Source of the DNA: an uncultured Spirochaetaceae bacterium
GTDB taxonomy: Bacteria > Spirochaetota > Spirochaetia > Sphaerochaetales > Sphaerochaetaceae
Length of the DNA: 64,000 nt
NCBI GenBank assembly: GCA_944389065.1
Contig: CALXKZ010000074.1
Span: 62,001 to 126,000 of the forward strand
Direction: 5' to 3'
The notes beneath the pieces are model-generated. The model was not told the origin of the DNA, did no database searches, and worked only from the letters and a program-made list of their open reading frames with translations. A program made the position numbers and the translations under genes. Shown here in pieces: positions 7,491 to 16,016 of this stretch. The number at the start of each line of letters is the position of its first letter. Within the stretch, counting starts at the first letter, position 1.

Positions 7491-8551
7491 ACTATCTGCT
7501 TCTTGGTCCTGAAGAAGGAGAGAAGAATGAATGGCTGAAAAATGAGAAAGAAAAGGTACTCAAAGAGCATCCTGATGCAGAAATCCACACATTCTATACA
7601 GGGGATGATGACGGAGCATCTGTATCAGCAGTCATGTCGCAGCCTTCCCTTTTCTCCTCCTTCCGCTATGCAGTCATCAGGCAATATGAAGCAAGGACAG
7701 GCAAGGATTCCATAACAGATGCAATCATAAGCTTCCTTGGCTCCGGTCAGGCAGACGCGGAGCTTGTCATTGTAAGCGCAGAGAAATCAGAGGCCAGGAT
7801 CAGCAAGGAAATACTTTCATTGGTCCCTAAAGAGAACAGGCTGATGTTCTGGGAAATGTTCGACAGCAAGAAGCGTGAATGGATCGTGAATGCATTCAGG
7901 AAGGAAGGCTTCACAATTGATCCTGAGGGAATTGAAGAGATTCTGTTCTCAACGGAAAACAACACTGCTGATATGAAGAACCTCGTCAATTCGCTTTCGC
8001 TTTACTTCCATGCCGTGAAACCCGATAAGAAAGCGATAACAGCAGAGGACATTGAACAATATGCTGTAAAGACAAGAGGAGAAGACGGCTATACGCTCTT
8101 TTCTGCAATAGCAGAAGGAGACCTGGAGCATGCAATACTCATAATGAAGACATTGGAAGAGACGGATTCCTATGCATCAGTGCGTGCTTTCAATGTGATT
8201 ACCCAGCGGTTCAGGCTGCTGGAAAGCTGCCTCCAGATGAGAAAGCAGGGCTTCAGCATGGATATGATCGCAAAAGAAGCATCAAGCCTTTCTCCCTACC
8301 CCGCCGCTTTCTCCCAGAAAGGTCTTAAGGCGAGGGAGAAGACTGTATTCGCCAAGGCAATGTCCATCTATTCGCTTGAGGATTCCTCCAGGATCGTAAG
8401 CTATCTGGGAAAGATGGATGGCACTATCAAGAATACAGCTACAGACATGCATATGCTTATATTCACAGATATTCTCTATACGATAATCCGATACAAAGGA
8501 AAGGAAACGGGAATCGATCTCCCAGAAAACGAGCTTGGCACGATCATCTGA
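7487..8551 (+). CDS. holA: DNA polymerase III delta subunit
   Basis: Clamp-loader delta subunit that opens the beta clamp during loading. Family features are visible: the N-terminal RarA/AAA-like domain with a degenerate nucleotide fold (residues 1-140, including SQPSLFSSFRYAVIRQYE), the central helical region with NNTADMKNLVNSLSLYF and ITAEDIEQYAVKTRGEDGYTLFSAI, and the C-terminal collar domain. The length of 354 aa is typical. Its ATG overlaps the stop of the LexA-like gene. It is the last gene of the plus-strand block and converges with uvrC. Confidence 0.88.
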   Translation: MNYLLLGPEEGEKNEWLKNEKEKVLKEHPDAEIHTFYTGDDDGASVSAVMSQPSLFSSFRYAVIRQYEARTGKDSITDAIISFLGSGQADAELVIVSAEKSEARISKEILSLVPKENRLMFWEMFDSKKREWIVNAFRKEGFTIDPEGIEEILFSTENNTADMKNLVNSLSLYFHAVKPDKKAITAEDIEQYAVKTRGEDGYTLFSAIAEGDLEHAILIMKTLEETDSYASVRAFNVITQRFRLLESCLQMRKQGFSMDMIAKEASSLSPYPAAFSQKGLKAREKTVFAKAMSIYSLEDSSRIVSYLGKMDGTIKNTATDMHMLIFTDILYTIIRYKGKETGIDLPENELGTII

Positions 8552-8587
8552 TATTCAGTGCTTTTCTGCACAGGATAGAATTGTAGA

Positions 8588-10363
8588 TCAGAAATTAAGC
8601 TTATGGAGCACCCGTTCTGCAACAGAGACAGGGATCTTCGCCCCCTTTGCAAGCTCCTCAGGGGCCAGGGGCAGAATCGTCTCCACCGATCCATATGTCT
8701 GCATGATCCTCTTTGCTCTCTCCGGACCTATTCCATCTATTGATTCAAGCAGCGAAAATGATGCATCACGGCTTCGCATCCTCTGATTGAACGATGTCGC
8801 GAATCTGTGGCATTCATCCCTGACTGCAATAAGCACACGGAGACCTGGATCGCTGTGGTCAAGAAAGAGAGATGGCCTATCGTCTGGGAAAACTATCTCC
8901 TCATGCTCTTTGGCAAGTCCAACAACAGGAAAATCAAGGCCGAGAGCTGAAAGCGAATCGAGAGCCGCACTCACCTGCCCTTTTCCGCCATCGACCATAA
9001 GAAGATCAGGCATTGGAGCACCTTCATTCAATAGCCGCTGATAACGCCGGCCTACAGCCTCTCTCATCGACTGGAAATCATCGATCTTCCCTTCAAGTGA
9101 TTTAATGGAAAAATGCCTATATTCTTTATTTGAAGGATTCCCATTTCGGAATACTATCAATGATGCAACTGTATATTTCCCAGATAACTGAGCTATATCA
9201 AAGCCTTCGATGTGAAGAGGTACCGTATCAAGTCCAAGCTCGTTCTGCAGCTTTTCCAGAGCAGGAGTGTTATCGACTTCTCGAAGCCTTTTCTCCACAT
9301 CCCTGGAAGCATTCTCCGCAGCCATCCGCAGTATCCTGTAATGCTTTCCATCCTTTGGCACTGAAACATAGACTCCAGAACAGAGCTCATTCCTGAAGTA
9401 GGAAGCAAGCAGATCTGTATCGATCTCACATGAAACGAAGATCTCGTTCGGAAGACTATCGCCATCGCTGTAGTACTGGATGAGGAAGGACAGCAGTGTC
9501 TCAGTCTCATCGGAAAGGCACTCAGCCCTGTACAGTGCTCTTCCGATAAGGCGCCCGCCCCTGAACTGCATCAAGGAGATAGTGCAGAGATAGCTACGCA
9601 TCTCAATAGCAGCATAATCACGGCTGTCTGCGGAGAAATCCTCCACCATCTGATTCTTCTGCATTACAGTAAGAGCCTTAAGCTGATCACGCTTTCTGGC
9701 AGCAGTTTCGAAATCCAGCTCCCTTGCAGCTTTATTCATCTCTTTCTCAACCTGCTTTATGATTGAGGAATCATCTCCGGAAAGAAAGTCCTCCACTTCT
9801 TTCACATATGCCATATAGTCCTTCTTGCCGATAGCACCGATGCAAGGGCCTGAGCACTTATGGATATGATAATAAAGGCATGGAGTCTTTCTCATCTTCA
9901 GCGTCCCCTGGCAATGGCGGAGAGGATAGTTGTCCTCGACCATCTTGAGATATGCATCGAGCCTCATGCCATCAGGATAAGGCCCGAAATATCTGGAACC
10001 ATCCTTTATCACACGCCTTGTCTTGAAGATATGAGGGAAATCCTCATTGGTTATACGGATGACAGGATAGCTCTTTCCATCCTTCAGAAGTATGTTGTAA
10101 TGAGGGTTGTATTTCTTTATGAGATTATTCTCAAGGACAAGAGCCTCATATTCATTTCCTGTGATAACGAACTCTATATCCTCTATCTTCTCAACAAGAG
10201 CCGCAGTCTTGGCATTGCGGTTTGGAAGGAAATAGGAGGAGACACGGCGCTTCAGGTTCTTTGCCTTGCCTACATATATGATAGTGCCTTCCTTGTTCTT
10301 CATAAGGTAGCACCCAGGATTATCTGGAAGCGATCTCGCAATCTCTCTGGCCTTCTCGGACAT
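8588..10363 (-). CDS. uvrC: Excinuclease ABC subunit C
   Basis: Nucleotide-excision-repair endonuclease that makes both incisions in the UvrB-DNA complex. Domains in order: GIY-YIG nuclease (about 12-90; GCYLMKNKEGTIIYVGKAKNL), a Cys-rich stretch with HKCSGPCIGAI, UVR motif binding UvrB (KEMNKAARELDFETAARKRDQ, about 200-220), RNase H-fold nuclease (IEGFDIAQLSGKYTVAS) and a C-terminal tandem helix-hairpin-helix (SIDGIGPERAKRIMQTYGS). The length of 591 aa is normal. I start it at ATG 10363 rather than two codons upstream because TATCTT lies exactly 6 bases before it with TTGCAG 17 bases further on. It diverges from the photoproduct-lyase-like gene. Confidence 0.96.
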   Translation of the reverse strand: MSEKAREIARSLPDNPGCYLMKNKEGTIIYVGKAKNLKRRVSSYFLPNRNAKTAALVEKIEDIEFVITGNEYEALVLENNLIKKYNPHYNILLKDGKSYPVIRITNEDFPHIFKTRRVIKDGSRYFGPYPDGMRLDAYLKMVEDNYPLRHCQGTLKMRKTPCLYYHIHKCSGPCIGAIGKKDYMAYVKEVEDFLSGDDSSIIKQVEKEMNKAARELDFETAARKRDQLKALTVMQKNQMVEDFSADSRDYAAIEMRSYLCTISLMQFRGGRLIGRALYRAECLSDETETLLSFLIQYYSDGDSLPNEIFVSCEIDTDLLASYFRNELCSGVYVSVPKDGKHYRILRMAAENASRDVEKRLREVDNTPALEKLQNELGLDTVPLHIEGFDIAQLSGKYTVASLIVFRNGNPSNKEYRHFSIKSLEGKIDDFQSMREAVGRRYQRLLNEGAPMPDLLMVDGGKGQVSAALDSLSALGLDFPVVGLAKEHEEIVFPDDRPSLFLDHSDPGLRVLIAVRDECHRFATSFNQRMRSRDASFSLLESIDGIGPERAKRIMQTYGSVETILPLAPEELAKGAKIPVSVAERVLHKLNF

Positions 10364-10369
10364 ATACAT

Positions 10370-10398
10370 AAGATAGCTATACAGAGTTTTTTCTGCAA
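10370..10398 (-). promoter_or_regulatory. Promoter of uvrC (leaderless)
   Basis: On the minus strand TTGCAG (10393-10398), a 17-base spacer and TATCTT (10370-10375) are followed by 6 bases and the ATG at 10363. There is no Shine-Dalgarno sequence. Confidence 0.65.
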
Positions 10399-10400
10399 TC

Positions 10401-10406
10401 TATACT
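10401..10406 (+). promoter_or_regulatory. -10 element of the photoproduct-lyase-like gene (leaderless, GTG start)
   Basis: TATACT lies 6 bases before GTG 10413. It sits back to back with the uvrC promoter, only 2 bases beyond its -35, so the two polymerases would compete for the same stretch. Confidence 0.55.
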
Positions 10407-10412
10407 TTCCCT

Positions 10413-11660
10413 GTGAAAGCTGCAGAGGAAATATTCAGTACATTGCCGGATTCATTGAAGAAGACATTAGACGATCTCTTCTCCAGATACCATTTCACGG
10501 AGAGCCAGAAGCTTGAGATCATAAAGGAAGAGGCAGATCTCCGGCAGTGGAAGGAACCATCATTTGCCGGAAGCTTCCGCCATGAGAGCATTGCAGAATA
10601 CAGTGACGGACGAAATGGTGACAGATATATGAAAGCAATGCGGGAAAGCATGCATAGCCTAAGAGCATCCGAGACCGATTACTCATCGTTCTTCCCCTCT
10701 ATTCACCCACGCCCGAAGAGCAAGGTAACAGAACCCGATAAAGCGCTTGTGCTCAGCAGATGCCCATGCCCGGTAGACGGAGAGAAGACCCGATGCTGCA
10801 AGCTGAGAACCCTTGATGTCATAGAGCAATGCGCATTTTCCTGCTCATACTGCTCTGTGCAGGCTTTTTATGCTGAGAATGAGATACATGCAATAAGCAA
10901 TATAAAGGAAAAGCTGCTTGCTCTCGAGGCTGAGGATGATGTATGGCATATCGGAACGGGACAGGCTTCGGACTCAATACTGCTTGGCGACGACTATGGT
11001 ACGCTTTCAGGTCTTATTGCATTTGCCCAGAAGCATCCGGATATCATAATAGAACTCAAATCAAAGAGCGCAAGGAATGTATTCAGCAGAAAGTATCCTG
11101 CGAATATGTTCTTCTCCTGGAGCCTCAATGCGCCAACCATAATCGAAAAGGAAGAGCACCTGACAGCGTCTCTTGACGGCAGGATAGAGAATGCTATGAG
11201 ATGCCGCGACAATGGCAACCTTGTCGGCTTCCATATCCATCCGATGGTCTATTTCAAAGGCTGGGAAGATGAATACGAAGGCGTTGCCAGCAAGGTATCA
11301 TCAGCATTCGCTCCTGAAGACCTCTATGCAATCAGCATAGGAACGCTCACATTCACGAAATCTGTGCTTAAGCACCTCCGGATGCGTGGAGAGGAAAGCA
11401 GGATACTCGAAATGGATCTCACGCCGGCTGCCGGCAAGTTCTCATACCCTCTGGATATAAAGAAGAAGATGTTCTCCCATGTATATTCCTCCTTTCCTGA
11501 AAGCATCAGAAAAGGCGTATTCTTCTATCTCTGCATGGAAGATCCATCACTATGGCGCCCAGTACTGGGCAGAGAATACGGATGCGATAAGGAGTTTGAG
11601 CTTGATATGAAGAAAAATTACATGCGTAAGCGCGACATCCTTATTAATAAGCGCTGCTGA
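10413..11660 (+). CDS. Radical SAM protein of the spore photoproduct lyase-like family
   Basis: Radical SAM enzyme resembling spore photoproduct lyase, which repairs UV-induced thymine dimers in DNA. The Fe-S cluster motif C-x3-C-x2-C is at C140, C144 and C147 (CAFSCSYCSVQAFY). A second cysteine group lies just before it (C117, C119, C128, C129), which may bind another metal centre. Downstream are segments such as IGTGQASDSILLGDDY and NPHIHPM-like VGFHIHPMVYF typical of the TIM-barrel. The length of 415 aa is longer than Bacillus SplB (342). The start is GTG 10413, chosen because of the -10 element. It shares a divergent promoter with uvrC, which supports a DNA-damage role, although the substrate is unproven and the organism has no sign of sporulation. 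Confidence 0.75.
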   Translation: MKAAEEIFSTLPDSLKKTLDDLFSRYHFTESQKLEIIKEEADLRQWKEPSFAGSFRHESIAEYSDGRNGDRYMKAMRESMHSLRASETDYSSFFPSIHPRPKSKVTEPDKALVLSRCPCPVDGEKTRCCKLRTLDVIEQCAFSCSYCSVQAFYAENEIHAISNIKEKLLALEAEDDVWHIGTGQASDSILLGDDYGTLSGLIAFAQKHPDIIIELKSKSARNVFSRKYPANMFFSWSLNAPTIIEKEEHLTASLDGRIENAMRCRDNGNLVGFHIHPMVYFKGWEDEYEGVASKVSSAFAPEDLYAISIGTLTFTKSVLKHLRMRGEESRILEMDLTPAAGKFSYPLDIKKKMFSHVYSSFPESIRKGVFFYLCMEDPSLWRPVLGREYGCDKEFELDMKKNYMRKRDILINKRC

Positions 11661-11694
11661 CTTATATTGCAATTCCATATATCATTGAGAGATA

Positions 11695-12201
11695 TCAGGA
11701 AAGAGCCTCAAAAATCCCCTTCTCCTTGTTCTTTCTGACATTCGAGGCATCATACAGCCTTCCGCCCATAGTTATGTATACTCCTGGGCTGGCTGTCTGG
11801 ACAAATGACAAAGCACATCCAAGATTGAATACGGCATCACTGTTCTCAAGAGAATAAGGAATCATGGCTCCTGTAAAGACAAAGACATGACCGTCATTCA
11901 CCGCTTTCATGCTCTCGAGCAACATCGCACTCTTCACCATGGTATCTGTTCCATGGACTATGACAACCATACGCTCAACTGAAGAAAGGGCATTAAGCGC
12001 AATGCGCCGGCGCTCCTCCTCTGTCATTACAAGACTGTCCACTGCCAGAAGAGAGTCCAGGTGGACGGGGAGAGTCACACGCGCCTGATTGAGGATCCGA
12101 GGAAGCTGGCTCTCACGGAATATGAGCTCTCCGCGGACTGCATCATACTGCTTATCGAATGTTCCGCCTGTGGTAATGATCCTTATTGTTCTATCATCCA
12201 T
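11695..12201 (-). CDS. Asparaginase-like protein consisting of the N-terminal domain only
   Basis: Carries the N-terminal asparaginase/glutaminase domain: the TTGGTFDKQYD catalytic Thr motif (about residues 10-20) and the VHGTDTM motif with the second Thr and Asp (about 83-89), then FTGAMIPYSLENSDAVFNLG. It ends at 168 residues, whereas full-length enzymes have about 330 with a C-terminal domain that completes the active-site dimer. There is a proper stop and no remnant of the missing domain downstream, so it appears to be a stable short form. Such one-domain members occur in other bacteria, with uncertain activity. The start is supported by TATAAT 6 bases upstream. It converges with the radical SAM gene and diverges from the alpha/beta hydrolase. 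Confidence 0.85.
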   Translation of the reverse strand: MDDRTIRIITTGGTFDKQYDAVRGELIFRESQLPRILNQARVTLPVHLDSLLAVDSLVMTEEERRRIALNALSSVERMVVIVHGTDTMVKSAMLLESMKAVNDGHVFVFTGAMIPYSLENSDAVFNLGCALSFVQTASPGVYITMGGRLYDASNVRKNKEKGIFEALS

Positions 12202-12207
12202 ATGGCT

Positions 12208-12213
12208 ATTATA
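12208..12213 (-). promoter_or_regulatory. -10 element of the asparaginase-like gene (leaderless)
   Basis: A perfect TATAAT on the minus strand lies 6 bases before ATG 12201. There is no Shine-Dalgarno sequence and no clear -35. Confidence 0.6.
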
Positions 12214-12279
12214 TCCGGTATTGCTCCAATATCATCAAAAGCGCACCGGATACAGAATCCAGACAGCATTTGCATATTG

Positions 12280-12285
12280 TATAAT
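12280..12285 (+). promoter_or_regulatory. -10 element of the alpha/beta hydrolase gene (leaderless)
   Basis: A perfect TATAAT lies 6 bases before ATG 12292, with no Shine-Dalgarno sequence. Confidence 0.6.
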
Positions 12286-12291
12286 AAGCCC

Positions 12292-12963
12292 ATGTACTTC
12301 ACTCATGGCAAGATAACCCTCCATTATGAAATATATGGCAATGGATATCCTCTGATCATGCTCCACGGGAACGGGGAGGATATTTCAATATTCTCAAAGG
12401 CAATTGAGAAGCTTGAGGAACTATTCAAAGTCTATGCAATTGATACACGAGGGCATGGAAAGAGCTCTCCTGTCCATGAATACCACTATAGCGATATGAC
12501 GGAGGATCTATATGCATTCATCACAGGCCTTGGCATCAGCCATCCTGCGATATTCGGATTCTCCGACGGCGGAATAACCGCGCTTATGCTGGCATACACC
12601 CATCCGGAGATTCCTGCAGCTGTCATTGCAAGCGGAGCCAATTCCAATCCTAAAGGCATCAAGACCCTCTACAGATTCGGATTTGACAGGATGTACAGAT
12701 CGACAAAAGACCCGAAGCTTGCCGTAATGCTCTATGAACCTGATATGACAGCAGAGAAACTGGGAAGGATAAACGTCCCCGTCCTCATCACTGCGGGGAG
12801 CAAGGACATGATAAAAAAGGAGGACACCGAGTTCCTCCATAAATCAATAAAAGGAAGCAGACTGACCATTCTCGAAGGGGAAAGCCATGAGTCATATATT
12901 CTTGATCCAGATAAGATAGTCCCTATAATCCGGAACTTCCTATCTGAGCTTCTCTTCAAATAG
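12292..12963 (+). CDS. Alpha/beta-fold hydrolase
   Basis: Cytoplasmic alpha/beta hydrolase of about 223 residues. The oxyanion segment LIMLHGNGEDIS follows strand 3. The nucleophile elbow is GFSDGG (consensus GxSxGG), the acid Asp is probably in the LITAGSKDMI strand and the base His in GESHESYI near the C-terminus, so the catalytic triad looks complete. The start is placed at MYFTHGKITLHYEIYGNG, which aligns with the usual N-terminus of the family and has TATAAT exactly 6 bases upstream; an open frame continues further upstream but would overlap the asparaginase-like gene. The substrate cannot be inferred. Its 3' end overlaps the end of thyX by 24 bases on opposite strands. Confidence 0.85.
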   Translation: MYFTHGKITLHYEIYGNGYPLIMLHGNGEDISIFSKAIEKLEELFKVYAIDTRGHGKSSPVHEYHYSDMTEDLYAFITGLGISHPAIFGFSDGGITALMLAYTHPEIPAAVIASGANSNPKGIKTLYRFGFDRMYRSTKDPKLAVMLYEPDMTAEKLGRINVPVLITAGSKDMIKKEDTEFLHKSIKGSRLTILEGESHESYILDPDKIVPIIRNFLSELLFK

Positions 12964-13758
12964 CTCCTTCTCTCTCTTATCAAGCGGACATTCTTCTCCG
13001 CGAAGCATTGCCTTTATCGCATCGACCTCCCTGCCGGAGAAGCTCCTGCCCTTAAGCTTATGGTTCTCAAAAGCCTCCGCGGCAATAGGGCAGACCTTCT
13101 TCACTATCCCGAGCATCACGATTCCATACTGCCTGATCTCATACTGGGCATGGCTATCAAGGCGGAGCGCAAGAAAGTGGAAGAGGTTATGGAGATCTAT
13201 CTGCCAATAGAACTCAGTATAGAGCGAGAGAGGAAGGTCTATACGGGATATCTCTCTGGCTATCCCCATATCAAGAAGCTCATGGTAATTCGCGAAAGCC
13301 CTCTCCGAATCCTCCTCCATGATAGCCCTGACGCGTGCAGCAACATCCTCGGATACCGGCTCATTCTTCCTGCCCTGCTTATTATCCTCGCTCTGAAGAG
13401 CAATATTCTCAGGTGCCGGGATATAGCACTCATCCTTCATCACTGAGTATCTTCCAGAGATCTCATTCATGCGCGCAGTGCGGTGCCTCGTCCACTGCCG
13501 TGCAACGAATATCGGCATCTTCACATGGAATGTGAAAACAACCTGCTCAAAAGGAGATGTATGGTCATTCCTCAGAAGGTAGTTTATAAGGCCTTTATCC
13601 TGTCTGTAGGTCTTTGTTCCCTCCCCATAGCTGACACGCGCGGACTGTACGATCCTCTGATCGGATCCAAGATAATCGACAAGACGGACAAATCCATGGT
13701 CAAGAACAGGGAATTCCTTATCCAGGATTTCCTCAGCTTCCGGTACTATGCAATGCAT
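12940..13758 (-). CDS. thyX: Flavin-dependent thymidylate synthase
   Basis: ThyX makes dTMP from dUMP using FAD, NADPH and methylene-tetrahydrofolate. The signature RHRTARMNEISGRYS spans residues 91-105 (consensus RHRxxSxNExSxRYS, with the first Ser replaced by Ala). The length of 272 aa is within range, and downstream RIDLPLSLYTEFYWQIDLHNLFHFLALR is the second conserved block. A strong Shine-Dalgarno AGGAGG precedes the ATG. It lies 9 bases after rsmE in the malQ-rsmE-thyX unit. ThyX is common in anaerobes and spirochaetes. Confidence 0.96.
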   Translation of the reverse strand: MHCIVPEAEEILDKEFPVLDHGFVRLVDYLGSDQRIVQSARVSYGEGTKTYRQDKGLINYLLRNDHTSPFEQVVFTFHVKMPIFVARQWTRHRTARMNEISGRYSVMKDECYIPAPENIALQSEDNKQGRKNEPVSEDVAARVRAIMEEDSERAFANYHELLDMGIAREISRIDLPLSLYTEFYWQIDLHNLFHFLALRLDSHAQYEIRQYGIVMLGIVKKVCPIAAEAFENHKLKGRSFSGREVDAIKAMLRGEECPLDKREKELFEEKLR

Positions 13759-13767
13759 AAAAGCCTC

Positions 13768-14478
13768 CTAAATATATCCCATACGGGAAAGCGCAATGGC
13801 AGATGCGGCAGGCACTGCTGTCTCTGTCCTGAGTATTCTACTTCCAAGAAGGGCAGGCTCAAATCCAGAGTCCATAAATAGCTTCCGCTCCCTGTCAGAC
13901 CAGCCCCGCTCCGGACCGATTGCCAGGACAACGCTTTCATCCTTTAGATCCATCGAAGATAATGCCACAGCAGAGAGGGTGTTATCAAGAAGAATGCGGT
14001 GGGAAGAAGGCGGAAGCATGGAGATTGCTTCTTCAACACTCCCGGCAAGACTTGTATCGCTTACTCCGGTCTGTCCGGACTGCATTGCCCCATCGAGCAG
14101 TATTCCCTTATACTCCCCATCCCGGTAAAGCGAAGCAGAAAGATAGCTTTTCTCTCCCAGATCAGATACAGGGAGTATCATGCGGCCCACTCCGATCGAT
14201 ACAGCCTCTCTCAGAATCCTCCTCATGCATATCGGTCTTACTTGTGCCACAATGAGCGTTAAAGGATATAGAGCAGAACCATCCTCCTCTTCTCTGAAAG
14301 CAATTGCTATGCCATCCTCTCCATCCGAGGTTATCATCGCCGTTCCGATCTTCCCGTTTATGATACCTGCACGGAAAGAATCCCCTTTTCCCATATGAAG
14401 CACTTTCCTTATATGCCTGGCTCTCTCATCAGAAGAAGGAATGAAGGTCTCATTTGCGGAAAGAAGGATTATATTCAT
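13768..14478 (-). CDS. rsmE: 16S rRNA (uracil1498-N3)-methyltransferase
   Basis: RsmE of the SPOUT methyltransferase class, which methylates U1498 of 16S rRNA with SAM. The N-terminal PUA-like part has HIRKVLHMGKGDSFRAG. The C-terminal knot has the SAM-binding loop VLAIGPERGWSDRERKLF and the final LGSRILRTETAVPAA signature. The length of 236 aa is typical. Its ATG overlaps the malQ stop (ATGA), so it is translationally coupled to malQ. That pairing is metabolic happenstance rather than functional logic. Confidence 0.95.
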   Translation of the reverse strand: MNIILLSANETFIPSSDERARHIRKVLHMGKGDSFRAGIINGKIGTAMITSDGEDGIAIAFREEEDGSALYPLTLIVAQVRPICMRRILREAVSIGVGRMILPVSDLGEKSYLSASLYRDGEYKGILLDGAMQSGQTGVSDTSLAGSVEEAISMLPPSSHRILLDNTLSAVALSSMDLKDESVVLAIGPERGWSDRERKLFMDSGFEPALLGSRILRTETAVPAASAIALSRMGYI

Positions 14479-15983
14479 AACCTGCCATAGATCTCCGAGT
14501 AGTACTTGAGGCCGGTCAGAGATGGAGAAGCAAGATCCTCAAGCCTCATCTTCCACGACCAGTTGGATGATCCGCATGTCGACGGCACATTCATCCTTGC
14601 TTCCGATCCAAGTGACAGTACATCCTGCATAGGGATTATCGCATACCGGGCCACCGACCCAAGGAGAGTACGTATCATACGCCATACGACCTCACTGTCA
14701 GAGCACTCGAAGTATCTCCTTACATAATCCTTCATGCCATCATCAAGTCCGGAATACCACCCCGCAGTCGTATCATTATCATGAGTACCTGTATATGCCA
14801 CGGATACCGGAGTGAAATTATGCGGAAGATAGGGATTATCCGTCTGCCACCTGCCATCATCAAAACCAAATGCAAACTGCAGGATCTTCATCCCTGGGAA
14901 GTTGTTCTCATCCCTCAGCTTCTCGACTTCAGGAGTAATGACGCCAAGATCCTCTGCTATTATCGGAAGATCATCACCAAGAGCATGACGGACCGCATCA
15001 AAAAGCTTCTGCCCCGGGCTTTTGACCCATTTCCCATTCTCAGCAGTCGGTTCCCCTGCAGGGACTTCCCAGCAGGCTTCAAAACCTCTGAAATGATCAA
15101 CACGGACAATATCAAAGAGCCGGAAGTTCTCGCTGAATCTTCTGATCCACCACTCAAAGCCGGTCTTCTCATGCTCCTCCCATCTGTAGAGAGGATTGCC
15201 CCAGAGCTGTCCGGTAGAGCTGAACGCATCAGGTGGAACGCCCGATGATGCCTCCTGCTGTCCATTCTCATCGATTTTAAGCAGTTTCCGCTCAGCCCAG
15301 GCATCTGATGAATCAGGAGCTATGAATATCGGGATATCCCCGATGATCTTTATCGAGAGACTGTTCGCATACTCCTTGAGCTTCATGTACTGCTTTCTGA
15401 AAAAGTACTGCAGTGCTGCGTAGACATCGATTTCATGCTTCAGCTCCGTTCTTGCATCATCAAGTGCAGCAGCATGCCGGTTCCTGAGTTCTTCAGGCCA
15501 CGCTAAGAACCATCTGGAATCATTATAGCGGTCGATAAGCGACTGGAAGAGCGCATAATCCTCAAGCCACCAGCCCTCTTTCTTCCTGAATTCCTCATAT
15601 TCTTCCCTATCTTCTCCATGGGAAGAGAGGAGCGCCTCAGCAGCTTTCCTGAGCATCGGCATCTTAAGTGATTTAGCAGCGCCGTAATCTACCCGTTCGG
15701 ACGCTTTCGCTTTCTTCATCACATCCTCAACCTCGAGAAAGCCCTCCTTATAAAGCTGTCGGGGGGATATCATAAGCTCATTTCCAGCAAATGCTGATCT
15801 TACAGCATATGGACTGTCTCCATACCCTGTAGGCCCGAGCGGGAGCAGCTGCCACAGCGTTACCCCATTATCATGAAGCGCATCGGCAAAACGATAGGCA
15901 TTATCACCAAGATCCCCGACACCATATTCCGATGGCAGGGATGTTATATGCAGAAGTATTCCTGTTCTTCTCTTGTTTTCCAT
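14475..15983 (-). CDS. malQ: 4-alpha-glucanotransferase (amylomaltase, GH77)
   Basis: Transfers maltodextrin units between alpha-1,4-glucans, working with glycogen phosphorylase (20849-23368) in glycogen or maltodextrin use. GH77 hallmarks are GILLHITSLPSEYGVGDLG at the N-terminus, DIVRVDHFRGFEACWEVP with the nucleophile Asp, IIAEDLG with the acid/base Glu and YTGTHDNDTT with the transition-state Asp. The 502-residue length matches short amylomaltases. The start ATG 15983 has TATAAT 7 bases upstream and no Shine-Dalgarno sequence, so translation is probably leaderless. It leads the malQ-rsmE-thyX unit. Confidence 0.97.
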   Translation of the reverse strand: MENKRRTGILLHITSLPSEYGVGDLGDNAYRFADALHDNGVTLWQLLPLGPTGYGDSPYAVRSAFAGNELMISPRQLYKEGFLEVEDVMKKAKASERVDYGAAKSLKMPMLRKAAEALLSSHGEDREEYEEFRKKEGWWLEDYALFQSLIDRYNDSRWFLAWPEELRNRHAAALDDARTELKHEIDVYAALQYFFRKQYMKLKEYANSLSIKIIGDIPIFIAPDSSDAWAERKLLKIDENGQQEASSGVPPDAFSSTGQLWGNPLYRWEEHEKTGFEWWIRRFSENFRLFDIVRVDHFRGFEACWEVPAGEPTAENGKWVKSPGQKLFDAVRHALGDDLPIIAEDLGVITPEVEKLRDENNFPGMKILQFAFGFDDGRWQTDNPYLPHNFTPVSVAYTGTHDNDTTAGWYSGLDDGMKDYVRRYFECSDSEVVWRMIRTLLGSVARYAIIPMQDVLSLGSEARMNVPSTCGSSNWSWKMRLEDLASPSLTGLKYYSEIYGRL

Positions 15984-15990
15984 GCTTAAG

Positions 15991-15996
15991 ATTATA
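15991..15996 (-). promoter_or_regulatory. -10 element of malQ (leaderless)
   Basis: A perfect TATAAT on the minus strand lies 7 bases before ATG 15983. No convincing -35 is visible. Confidence 0.6.
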
Positions 15997-16016
15997 AAGC
16001 AGAGCAGTTTCCTCTG

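Noticed and set aside
9860-10516. 218-codon plus-strand open frame antisense to uvrC
   Set aside because: uvrC is certain on the opposite strand; this frame has no ribosome site and no family features.
12061-12291. N-terminal extension of the alpha/beta hydrolase
   Set aside because: The extension overlaps the asparaginase-like gene antisense, lacks family similarity, and passes through a TATAAT box that places the start at 12292.
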